A stretch of DNA of 64,000 nt from Smittia aterrima (lineage: Eukaryota > Arthropoda > Insecta > Diptera > Chironomidae), in contig CP093829.1 of the NCBI GenBank assembly GCA_033063855.1, forward strand, positions 568,243 through 632,242. Direction: 5' to 3'. The position numbers and the translations under genes are program-made. How positions within the stretch are numbered: position 1 is the first letter of the stretch; every line of letters begins with the position of its first letter. Shown here one piece after another: positions 42,524 through 51,700 of this stretch. Under the pieces are notes generated by a model, which did no database searches, was not told the origin of the DNA, and saw nothing but the letters and a program-made list of their open reading frames with translations.

Positions 42524-43594
42524 TTAAAAGTCAGTCACGTCTTCAAGGCAACGATCTTTCCAAAATTGATGGCGAACAAATTTATCCGTTGAAGCTTCTG
42601 CTTTGAAGAAAGAAGTCATCTTCTTTGAAGCGAGGGTGACTTTCTTTTTCTCTGGCTCGTCTTCCTCCTCAAACTCAACTTTGAACGCTCCATTGTCTTC
42701 CAAAGCTTTAACTGCTGTGCTCCAACTAAATCTCACGATTTTTGGAAACCCAAATACTGGTTCGACGGAATGAAGAAATCGCTTTGTGACAGGATCTCCT
42801 GGGTAACCAGATCCGAAACCATCTTCAGGCACTTCGATCCCTTCACGGAATTTCCAAATTTTCAATGCTTGATCACGAGATACTTTGGCACAAATAGAAG
42901 CGAGGGAGACGATAGGATAAGTTGAATCAGCTTTCTTTGCGACTGTGATCTTTATTTTCTTGAAGATTTCTTGTAGTTTTGCTTGATATTTTTCAGGAGG
43001 GCCAACTGTGTCCACGTAAACTTCAGCAACATTGACTCCCAATTCGATAGCTTTCTTGATTAATGCGATTGCACTTTCCATTGAAACCTCATTCAAACTT
43101 CGTTTCACTCTTCTGAACATGCTCGTGCTGATTTCGTTAGGTGAGATGATATCGACAGCCCATCCAGCTGAGTCAGAAGCATAAGCTTTTTGATTTGCGT
43201 TGACAAAGATCTCATCTCTTTGGGCTTCCGTTAAAGCTTTCGAGTCTGCACACCCGAGATCTTTCAGGATGGATTGTTCCGATTTCGGACAGAATGCAAT
43301 TCCGTAGACCATTGGGCCAAGCACTGGTCCTCTTCCAGCTTCATCCACACCAAGAATACATTTTTCTGTTTTGCAAATTTCTGGAATTTCCGAAAAGTAT
43401 ACATTCGACACTGCGTGGTCCTTGCTTGCGATGTAGCTTTGTAGAGTCTCAATTGATTTGATTATTGGTGAGTCTTCCTCGATTTTTGCTTCTTTTTTAA
43501 CCATTTTAATGCAGAATAACTTTGTTGCAGAAATAAACAATCTTTCCCGCCAAGACCAACTTCGAAGTTTCGAAATAGATTTCGCGATTCGCAT
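42524..43594 (-). CDS. RNASEH2A: Ribonuclease H2 catalytic subunit A
   Basis: Single exon, 356 residues from the ATG at 43594, or 326 from the ATG at 43504 (MVKKEAKIEED). Type 2 RNase H: CILGVDEAGRGPVLGPMVYG with the first catalytic Asp/Glu, ADSKALTEAQRDE, AEVYVDTVGPPEKY, and ADSTYPIVSLASICAKVSRD. It removes ribonucleotides and RNA:DNA hybrids from nuclear DNA. The first 30 residues of the long form are basic and free of acids except one Glu, resembling a mitochondrial presequence. Near the C-terminus SKKMTSFF resembles a PCNA-binding PIP box lacking the glutamine. Divergent from the PP6 gene. Confidence 0.92.
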   Translation of the reverse strand: MRIAKSISKLRSWSWRERLFISATKLFCIKMVKKEAKIEEDSPIIKSIETLQSYIASKDHAVSNVYFSEIPEICKTEKCILGVDEAGRGPVLGPMVYGIAFCPKSEQSILKDLGCADSKALTEAQRDEIFVNANQKAYASDSAGWAVDIISPNEISTSMFRRVKRSLNEVSMESAIALIKKAIELGVNVAEVYVDTVGPPEKYQAKLQEIFKKIKITVAKKADSTYPIVSLASICAKVSRDQALKIWKFREGIEVPEDGFGSGYPGDPVTKRFLHSVEPVFGFPKIVRFSWSTAVKALEDNGAFKVEFEEEDEPEKKKVTLASKKMTSFFKAEASTDKFVRHQFWKDRCLEDVTDF

Positions 43595-43707
43595 TGAGTT
43601 GCGATTCGAAGTAAAGAAAAAATAAACTTTGGAAGAAAGAATTTTTTCTCATTTAAGATTTAATTCTTTTATCTCACGTTCCAAATCAAAACCGGAGATT
43701 AATTGTG
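43595..43707. promoter_or_regulatory. Bidirectional promoter RNASEH2A / PP6 with CGAATCGCA copies
   Basis: The minus-strand string TGCGAATCGCG covers about 43583-43593 (overlapping the long RNASEH2A start) and CGAATCGCA lies on the minus strand at 43600-43608. Both resemble the GCGAATCGCA element of the WDR89/Spd-2 and Sod2/EMC4 promoters. If transcription starts at these sites, the shorter RNase H2A start would be favoured. Confidence 0.45.
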
Positions 43708-44675
43708 ATGGCTGATCTTGATAAGTGGATCGAGATTGCAAAGGATTGTAAATATTTGCCGGAAAATGACTTGAAGCTGCTGTGTGAAATTGTTTGTGAT
43801 TTGTTGGTAAGATAAAAGTGAAAAATATTTTTTTCTTGGATGTACTAAGATTCTTTTTTCAGGTAGAGGAGAGTAACGTTCATCCCGTGTCGCTGCCGGT
43901 AACAGTTTGTGGCGATATACACGGACAGTTCTACGATCTAGAAGAGCTGTTTCGTACTGGCGGAATCCCACCGGAAACGAATTACATCTTCATGGGGGAC
44001 TTCGTCGATCGTGGTTACTATTCTCTTGAAACTCTGACAAGACTGCTCACATTGAAGGCTCGTTATCCTGATAGAATCACTTTGCTTCGAGGAAATCATG
44101 AGTCACGTCAAATCACAAAAGTTTATGGATTTTACGATGAGTGCTTGACTAAATACGGGAACGTAAATGCATGGAAATATTGCTGCCGTGTCTTTGATTT
44201 ACTGACAATCGCTGCAATCATTGACGAATCGATTCTGTGTGTTCACGGTGGATTGAGTCCCGAGATTAAAACACTTGATCAGATCAGAACTATTGATCGA
44301 CGTGTTGAAATCCCTCACAAAGGAGCCTTTTGCGATCTTGTCTGGAGTGATCCAGAAGATTTAGATTTTTGGGCTGAAAGTCCGAGAGGAGCTGGCTGGT
44401 TATTCGGCTCACTCGTTACAAAAGACTTTATGGAAAGGAACAAACTTGAACTCATCTGCCGTGCGCATCAGTTAGTTCACGAAGGTATCAAATATATGTT
44501 CAATGAGAAGCTAGTGACAGTCTGGTCAGCTCCAAATTATTGTTATCGTTGCGGAAACGTCGCCTCGATCTTATCATTTGACTCAAGCAAGCAACGCAGC
44601 ACAAAGATTTTCAACGCCGTTCCTGACAGCCAGCGAGTTGTTCCACCGCAGAGAATCACTCCATATTTCTTATAA
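43708..44675 (+). CDS. PpV: Protein phosphatase 6 catalytic subunit (PpV)
   Basis: Two exons, 43708-43806 and 43863-44675; 303 residues. PPP-family motifs GDIHGQ, GDFVDRG and RGNHES supply the two-metal site, with APNYCYRCGN near the end and the carboxy-terminal TPYFL, which is methylated in PP2A-like enzymes. MADLDKWIEIAKDCKYLPEND and LEELFRTGG are PP6-like and not PP2A- or PP4-like. PP6 regulates Aurora A, the spindle and cell-shape signalling (family knowledge). Complete. Confidence 0.93.
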
Positions 44676-44986
44676 ACTGCTTAGTATAAAAATTATTGAA
44701 ACCGAATAAAGAACAATTTTTCTAACAGACTTAAAAATTTAAATTTCTTCTCGTCAAAAGCGTTTCGCAGTTTTTGTTTACAGAAAATGTTCGAGCAGAA
44801 ATAATTAATTTATTCGTCTTAAAAGGCTTAAACTATTTTACATTCATATCAATTGTCTTTATAAAGATAAAAGCAATATCATCGATTAGAAAGGTAAGTG
44901 AAGAATATTAAATCAACTCAATTTTCCCGACACTTTTCAATTCTCTATTTTTAGACTTTGCCCAGTGTCTTCGTCAAAAAGTGCGG
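44676..44986. other. Spacer PP6 / PEX6
   Basis: 311 bp holding the PP6 3' end (AATAAA at about 44704) and the PEX6 promoter and leader. A TATTTTTAG acceptor ending at about 44954 suggests a short 5' UTR intron before PEX6. Confidence 0.45.
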
Positions 44987-47608
44987 ATGGTTTCAAAAAT
45001 AGAAAGCACGGCGACACGTCAAAGTGCATATGCAAAGCTTCTGCTTTACGTATGTAAATTACGATATTCGCAGTATCCGCCATTCTACTTTCCGGTTTAC
45101 TTGATCGCGAAGTTTTTGCAAGAGTTTGACTTCAAGTTCCAAATTCGTCAGCTGAACTTCCAGCTACAACCAATACCAAATCGATATTTCGATTTCCTTT
45201 GTAGAGATCATGAAATCCAGTCAGATCATACAATTTTTATCGGCCAGAAAGTGTTTGACTACTACATTTACCAGAAAGACGTGAACTTTCTCAATGTAAC
45301 TGTCAGTGATGCCACGAAGAAAAAGCTCACAACCGCTGAGAGGGTTGTTAAGAGGATCACAAGTTCTTCGGACATTTCGAACAAGAATAACAAGAACCTT
45401 GCTGTTTATCAAGTGTTTGCTTTAGAAGGAATTCCCATCAACAAAGTTTTTATAAAGGAAAATTCGTTTTGGAACTTTGTCGACAAATACAAGTTGAGCC
45501 CAGAAGGTGAAGTCTTCGTAAACATGTCAATGCTTGCTCAGACACAAAAGCTTCCAGCTATTTCGACCAAGGCAAATATTTTTCTTGTTAACTCTCCTTA
45601 CGACGTGCCAAGTTCATTTATTGACGATGTAATGGGAGAGTATTTCAAAAAGCCTCGCCTGCTTTATCGTAATCACACTTACCGGCTTGAGCTGAATGAA
45701 GAAGAACTTGGAAACTTTATCTTCTGCGAGAACTTTCAACTTATAACAAAGCTGAAGAGAATTTATTTCAAGTGCGTTCATCTGGAGTCACGTACTTGTT
45801 CGTTTGATCTCGCTGGAATTGTTCTACGCAGCTTAACGTCACTTCATCAGACAACTACAATCAATTATCAAGTTCCTCGCCAAACTCTCAGCGATCATTT
45901 TATAACAAGCTATCCATCAGGATTAGAACTTGCATTTAACAATCTACGATCATCAATCATGCCTTTCGTTGCCTCATCGGATTCATCAAAAAATATGCTG
46001 AAAGCTCGAAAAATATTTCCAGTTATTCAATTGTTAGGCGAACGAGGAAGTGGCAAACGTAAAGTTCTTCAAGCAGTCGCTGACAGTCTTGGTTTCCATA
46101 TTCACTTCGCCGAATGCTGTGATATTGTAACATCAATCGCAACACAAACCGAACAAAAAATTCTTTACTCGCTTCATCGAGCGACAAACTGTCAGCCCAT
46201 CATTTTATGCTTTAACGATTTTGAATTCTTTGGGAAGAACAACGAAGGACACGAAGACGAAAGAGTTATTAGTTTCCTAAAAACAGAGATCGAAAAACTT
46301 TTCACTAAACAGAGCTTTGATAATCCAATCATCATCGTCGCTCTTGTTAACAGCAATCAACCATTAAAGTCACCAAAGCTAAGCGGAATCTTCCTCGAAA
46401 CCATTGCAATTCAACCTTTTGAAAAAGAAGAGCGGTTCAGAAATCTTTTGTGGTACCATCAACGAGAACTGTTCGATCGCAAATGCTATGCAATTAAAGA
46501 GTCGAATGCTGAGAACTACATCAACATTTCAATTCAAAATTTGAACAAGCAAGACATAAGCATCTTAAGACGTATCGCTGAACAAACTCAAGGCTTCATA
46601 CTTGGTGATCTCCGAGTTCTCTATCAGAAGTCAGTCGCTGAACAAAATGACGATTCAACAGATTTTCATCTCGACGAAGAAAAGTTCATGAAACAACTTG
46701 CGGAAATTAAAAAATGCTTCAGCGACAGCATTGGAACGCCAGAAATTCCAAAAGTTAAATGGGACGACATCGGAGGACTCGCTAATTTGAAAACTGAGAT
46801 TCAGAATAGTATCGGTCTCCCGTTGAAGTATTCTCATCTCATTATGAACAAGAATTTGAAGCGATCAGGAATTTTGCTTTTTGGACCTCCAGGAACTGGC
46901 AAAACTTTAATTGCGAAAGCAGTTGCAACAGAATGCAATCTTAGTTTTCTGTCTGTCCAAGGACCTGAGCTGTTGAACATGTATGTCGGTCAATCAGAGC
47001 AAAATGTACGTGATGTCTTCACTAAAGCTCGAGCATCTGCACCATGTGTTGTATTCCTCGATGAATTGGATTCGTTAGCTCCAAATCGAGGTGTTGCTGG
47101 AGATTCAGGCGGAGTGATGGACAGAGTTGTTTCACAGCTTTTATCAGAGATGGACGGTGTTGACGCTGATCCAAAGAAACCAGTTTTTATCCTCGCTGCA
47201 ACAAATCGACCAGATTTAATTGACAAGCAATTACTTCGTCCGGGAAGATTCGATAAAATGCTTTATGTTGGACCTTGTACGACTCTTGACGATAAGGAAC
47301 TTGTTGTGAAAGCATTGACAAGGAAATTTAACTTAAAGAAAGACATAACGACAAAGAAGATTGCCGAGCTCATTCAACCCGACGTGACAGGCGCTGATCT
47401 TTACTCAATTTGTTCCAACGCATGGCTCAGCGCTGTTCGCAAACATGTTAAAAAGTTTGAGGATGGAAAATTCGATGAATCGGATATGTCAGCTGAAAAG
47501 ATTTCTGTAAATTTGGATGACTTCAAGAGGTCAATGACGTTGTTTGTTTCTTCGTTAAACCAAGTCGACATGGAGTATTTTAGGAAGCTTCAGGGAAGTT
47601 TTTGCTAA
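44987..47608 (+). CDS. Pex6: Peroxisome biogenesis AAA ATPase PEX6
   Basis: Single coding exon, 873 residues from ATG 44987. The N-terminal half is family-specific. A degenerate first AAA module has a P-loop-like GERGSGKRK at about 352-360 without the normal GxxGxGK[ST] ending. The second, active module has GPPGTGKT at about 631-638, CVVFLDELDSLAP (Walker B) and the PEX6-typical LRPGRFDKMLYVG. With PEX1 it pulls ubiquitinated PEX5 out of the peroxisomal membrane. The inactive D1 and active D2 agree with the family. Complete. Confidence 0.9.
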   Translation: MVSKIESTATRQSAYAKLLLYVCKLRYSQYPPFYFPVYLIAKFLQEFDFKFQIRQLNFQLQPIPNRYFDFLCRDHEIQSDHTIFIGQKVFDYYIYQKDVNFLNVTVSDATKKKLTTAERVVKRITSSSDISNKNNKNLAVYQVFALEGIPINKVFIKENSFWNFVDKYKLSPEGEVFVNMSMLAQTQKLPAISTKANIFLVNSPYDVPSSFIDDVMGEYFKKPRLLYRNHTYRLELNEEELGNFIFCENFQLITKLKRIYFKCVHLESRTCSFDLAGIVLRSLTSLHQTTTINYQVPRQTLSDHFITSYPSGLELAFNNLRSSIMPFVASSDSSKNMLKARKIFPVIQLLGERGSGKRKVLQAVADSLGFHIHFAECCDIVTSIATQTEQKILYSLHRATNCQPIILCFNDFEFFGKNNEGHEDERVISFLKTEIEKLFTKQSFDNPIIIVALVNSNQPLKSPKLSGIFLETIAIQPFEKEERFRNLLWYHQRELFDRKCYAIKESNAENYINISIQNLNKQDISILRRIAEQTQGFILGDLRVLYQKSVAEQNDDSTDFHLDEEKFMKQLAEIKKCFSDSIGTPEIPKVKWDDIGGLANLKTEIQNSIGLPLKYSHLIMNKNLKRSGILLFGPPGTGKTLIAKAVATECNLSFLSVQGPELLNMYVGQSEQNVRDVFTKARASAPCVVFLDELDSLAPNRGVAGDSGGVMDRVVSQLLSEMDGVDADPKKPVFILAATNRPDLIDKQLLRPGRFDKMLYVGPCTTLDDKELVVKALTRKFNLKKDITTKKIAELIQPDVTGADLYSICSNAWLSAVRKHVKKFEDGKFDESDMSAEKISVNLDDFKRSMTLFVSSLNQVDMEYFRKLQGSFC

Positions 47609-47737
47609 TAAGCTGATGATTTTAGTTTGTTTTGTTTTTTTTTTATCAAAAATAAAAAGAGTTTAAATGAAATTTCTTCGACAACAATTTATTGAAAATT
47701 TCCTTTTTGTTTGCCAACATCAAGATCACAATCTTAA

Positions 47738-47798
47738 CGTCAAAATCATTAAAGATTGAAAGTCTCTTTTCGAGATTTATTTCAATCTTATCATACGA
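47738..47798 (-). promoter_or_regulatory. SECIS element (form 2) of selenoprotein H
   Basis: Minus-strand hairpin in the 3' UTR, starting about 40 nt after the stop. The 5' core ATGAT (47794-47790) and the 3' core TGAT (47748-47745) give the non-Watson-Crick quartet. Between them AAGATTGAAA (47789-47780) pairs perfectly over 10 bp with TTTCAATCTT (47761-47752). The apical part begins with TAAA (47779-47776), supplying the conserved unpaired A residues 12 nt after the ATGA, and then a small extra stem TCTC/GAGA closed by a GAAAA loop, as in form 2 SECIS. Order and spacings match eukaryotic SECIS rules. Confidence 0.85.
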
Positions 47799-47836
47799 AC
47801 GAAGACGTGAAGTTGACGACAACAATCAATCAGGAA

Positions 47837-48332
47837 TTAATCTTTGATGGCATTGATGATCGATTGAACGAGAGATTTGGCGTCAGGAAATTTGTCTTTG
47901 CGAGGTGGTCCTTTCTCAACTCCACTCCAAATTTGAACCTTATCTTCCGATCCAACTTTTGTAACAAAAATTTCGAAGGAACCTGAGAAGAATAAGCGGC
48001 GTAAATAAACGAGTTAAATCAAGGACGATCAATTTTACCTCTTCTTGGACGACCTCCTTCGTTCAACAGAAGCTCAAAACTTTTATCAGGAATTAACTTA
48101 GCCAATTCAGAAAAAACTTCATTAGCTTTCCGTTTGAAGACGGATCAGGAAAGACAGTGATCGATCGAGATCAGATGAGCTTGAGTAGCCTTAGCTTTCT
48201 TTGAAGACTGAAAGTGAAATTAACATACAAATATGCGGGGATTCGATTTATTTTCTTGATGCTTACGATTGTTGAAGTTTCAGGAATAACTTCTTCTTTA
48301 GGAGCTGCTCGCTTTCGTCGCTTTGGAGGCAT
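47837..48332 (-). CDS. SELENOH: Selenoprotein H (BthD) with in-frame UGA/Sec
   Basis: Three exons: 48267-48332, 48039-48207, 47837-47982; 126 residues with Sec at residue 43. The frame is MPPKRRKRAAPKEEVIPE (nuclear-type basic start), then HLISIDHCLS, TGA at 48145-48147, then SVFKRKANEVFSELAKL ... GGRPRRGSFEIFVTK ... QIWSGVEKGPPRKDKFP. The C-x-x-U redox motif follows a beta strand, and the RRGSFE and GPPRK-KFP blocks match human SELENOH and Drosophila BthD. A SECIS-like hairpin lies in the 3' UTR. The protein is a thioredoxin-like redox protein of the nucleus/nucleolus. An ordinary gene finder would stop at TGA after 42 codons. Divergent from eIF5B. Confidence 0.93.
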
Positions 48333-48720
48333 TTTTACACGATTTACTAGAAATTGGATAAAGTTCCCGCGTTCGTTTTCTAAGCTTTCTTTACAGTTGC
48401 AGTTATTATTTGTTCGTATAACCGTTTAAAATCTTTTTGGGCTCATGTTAACTAGGTTAACTCTTAAACGACATTATAGAGAATTCAAAATTTCGTAAAA
48501 TATGTTCATATTGAGCTTAGCGATCCCTAAATTAAATTTTACTTGTTTTCTTCAGCAGAAGGTTATGCATCAAAAAATATTCTTTTCATACATTTTTTAA
48601 ACGAATCGCAAGTTAGTATCAACAGATTTCACGATTCGCAACAGAATATTTATTCGCGAACTTGAAATCATATTTGTGGATAAACTATTAGAATTTAGCT
48701 CGTTCGTTGAATCGTTAGCA
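48333..48720. promoter_or_regulatory. Bidirectional promoter SELENOH / eIF5B
   Basis: 388 bp between divergent ATGs. It contains ACGAATCGCA at 48601-48610 and its near inverse ACGATTCGCA at 48631-48640, the element shared by three other head-to-head promoters here. The pair lies about 80-120 bp upstream of the eIF5B ATG. Confidence 0.5.
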
Positions 48721-51700
48721 ATGGGAAAGTCTAAGAAAAACAAGAAGGACGCTGAAGCCAACGATGGCAGGTACAGGTTGACAATGTTTTCTTGCACAAT
48801 TTTAGGAAATTCGAGGAAAATGTGTTCGTGGATTGGAAATTACTTTTGATATTGCTTCTTCTTATATATCAACTTTCACTCAAGGAATTTAATTTGATTT
48901 ACATTTTAGTGATGGCGAAGTTGAGCAGCAGCCTCCGAAGGAACTCTCTGACAACGAAACTGAAGAGGTTGACAAGAAAGCTTCAAAGAAAACAAAGAAA
49001 GCTAAAAACAAGAAAGTTGAGGAGTCTGAGAGTGAAACAGATGAAGTGCCTGTTAAGAAAGCCCCGGCAAAAGCGAAGAATGAATCCAAGAAAAAGTCAA
49101 AAGCTAACGACTCTGATGATGGAGAACAACTGCCATCTCAGCCAATTTCGGCATTTGCTTTACTTCAAGGCGACGATTCTGATGATGTTGACATCAAAAG
49201 TGACGTTGAAGACGAACCAGTCAAGAAATCAACAAAGTCAAAGAAAAAGTCTAAGAAGAAGCAAGAAGATGACGATGACACGCCAGCAGCAACTAGTGGA
49301 AAGGAAAAGAAAAAAAAGAAGAAGAAACGTGGCGATTCTGATGAAGAGGATTTGGATAAAATGTTGGCTGAACTTCAATTGGAATATGATGGCGTGAAGA
49401 AACCGGATGAGCCTAAGTCAGATGCGAAAAAGGACAAAAAGAAGGATCAACCGGCTGTAGCAGAAAAACCTGTTGTGGCTGAAGCTGAAGCAGACCAGAC
49501 TTCAAAGAAGAAGAAGAAAAAGAAGGGAACCGGAGATGATCAAACCGCGGCTCCAGAAACGAGTACAGCAACGAATACTGAAACCCCAGCGACTGATGCA
49601 ACTCCGGCAACGGAAAGTGAAAAGCCGGAGGAAGGTGAAAGTAGCGCTGCTGGGCCCAAGAAGAAGAAAGGTCCTGGAAAAGCAATGGTTGCAGCAATGC
49701 AAGAAGCTTTAAAGAAGAAAAAGGAGGAAGAAGAGCGTCGCGAGAAAGAGGAAGATGAACGAATTAGATTACTTGAAGAAGCTGATAAAATGCGAGAAGA
49801 GCAAGCGCGCTTAGAGCAAGAAAAGAAGGATAAGAAAAAGCAAAAGGAGAAAGACCGAAAGGAACGACTCAAGGCTGAAGGAAAACTGTTGACCGCAAAG
49901 CAAAAAGCCGACAAGGCAAGAGCTGAAGCTATGATTGAAAGTTTGAAAGCTCAGGGTGCTGCTGTTCCTGGAGCTGGTGAGAAGCGTGTACGACCAGGAA
50001 CAAGAGTTCGTCCATCAAAGAACAAGAATGAAAAAGTTGAACCTCCCACTCCTGAGACTCCAACAGTCGAAGAGGTCAAGGAAGTTGCGCCACAAGTTGT
50101 TGAAGTAAAGGAAGAAGTTAAGGAAGAAGAACCCGTTCAAGAACCAGAACCGGAACCAGTTGAAGAGGAAGAGATCAAAGACGCTTGGGATGTTTCATCT
50201 GAAAGTGAAGAAGAAGTTGAAGCTCCTGCCCCAGCACCAACGAAAGGAAAAGTTCCAGCTACGGTAGCTCCAGGAAAGAAACCGACTGCACAGACCAAGA
50301 AACAAGTTTCAGTTGAAGAAGAGAGTGAAAGTGAAGATTCAGAATCTGAAGAATCTTCGGATGAAAGCGACGATTCATCTTCTGAAGAGTCTGACCACCG
50401 AACGGAAGCTGAGAAAATGCGTGAGCGAGCTGAATTACGAATTAGGAAACGAGAAGCCGAAGCTGAGACAAAGCGAACACTGACCAATCTTCGAGCAGCT
50501 GTGGTTTGCGTTTTAGGTCACGTCGATACTGGCAAAACCAAAATTCTTGATAAACTTCGTCGCACTAACGTTCAAGATGGAGAAGCTGGTGGAATCACCC
50601 AACAAATTGGAGCTACTAATGTTCCAATTGATGCAATCAAGGATAATACGAAACACATTAAAAATTACGCTGAAGTGGAGTTCAAGCTTCCTGGACTTCT
50701 CATCATTGACACACCTGGTCACGAGTCTTTCAGCAATTTACGTTCTAGAGGATCGTCACTCTGCGACATTGCAATTCTTGTCGTTGACATTATGCACGGA
50801 CTTGAACCTCAAACGATTGAATCATTAAACCTTTTGAAGAATCGTAAGACACCGTTCGTCGTTGCGCTTAACAAGATTGATCGATTGTATGACTGGAACA
50901 CAATGCCGCGTAAAGATGTTCGCGATATTTTAAAGTCGCAAGCAATCAACACTCAACAAGAGTTCGATGAACGTGTCAAAGCTACAATTGTACAGTTTGC
51001 TGAACAAGGAATGAATGCAGCTCTTTACTATGAAAACCCCGATCCACGATCGTACATTAGCATGGTGCCAACATCTGCAATTACCGGAGAAGGAATGGGA
51101 AATCTTTTAATGCTTATCGTTCAATTCTCTCAGAATCAACTCGCCAAACGTTTGATGTACTCTGAAACATTGCAAGCCACTGTTCTTGAAGTCAAAGCGA
51201 TTCCGGGTCTCGGTACAACGATTGATGCTATTTTAATCAACGGAAAGCTTAGAGAAGGCGACACTATGATTTTGGCGGGAACTGAAGGCCCAATCGTCAC
51301 TCAAATCAAAGCATTGCTCATGCCGGAGCCAATGAAAGAGTTGAGGGTCAAGAATGCTTACAAAGAGTTTAAGGAAATTCCTGCTGCACAAGGAGTTAAG
51401 ATCGCAGCTAAGGAACTCGAAAAGGCGATTGCTGGAATTAATCTTCAAATTGCGCAAAAACCGGATGAGGTAGAAATTTACAAGTAAGTTCATTCGTTTG
51501 TGATTACGTTCTCGATACTTACTCAAATTTCTAGAGAAATCGTGGCGAGAGACTTGAAATCAGTTCTGCGAAGCATCAAACTCAGCGATCAAGGAGTCTT
51601 CGTTCAAGCATCAACTTTGGGATCACTTGAAGCTCTCTTGGAATTCCTGAAGACATCAAAAATCCCAGTGAGTCTCAAACGATTCTTAACTTTTCAAATG

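Noticed and set aside
48145..48147. TGA as a disabling mutation (pseudogene) in selenoprotein H
   Set aside because: It sits exactly at the Sec position of the family, the downstream frame is intact and conserved, splice sites are good, and a SECIS-like hairpin follows.
48792..49397. 201-codon Arg/Lys/Leu-rich open frame overlapping eIF5B
   Set aside because: It is the +1/+2 shadow of the Lys/Glu-rich eIF5B tail; purine-rich repeats keep other frames open.
49413..50487. Several antisense Ser/Phe-rich frames opposite eIF5B
   Set aside because: Mirror of the AAG/GAA-rich coding strand, which lacks stops in antisense by composition.
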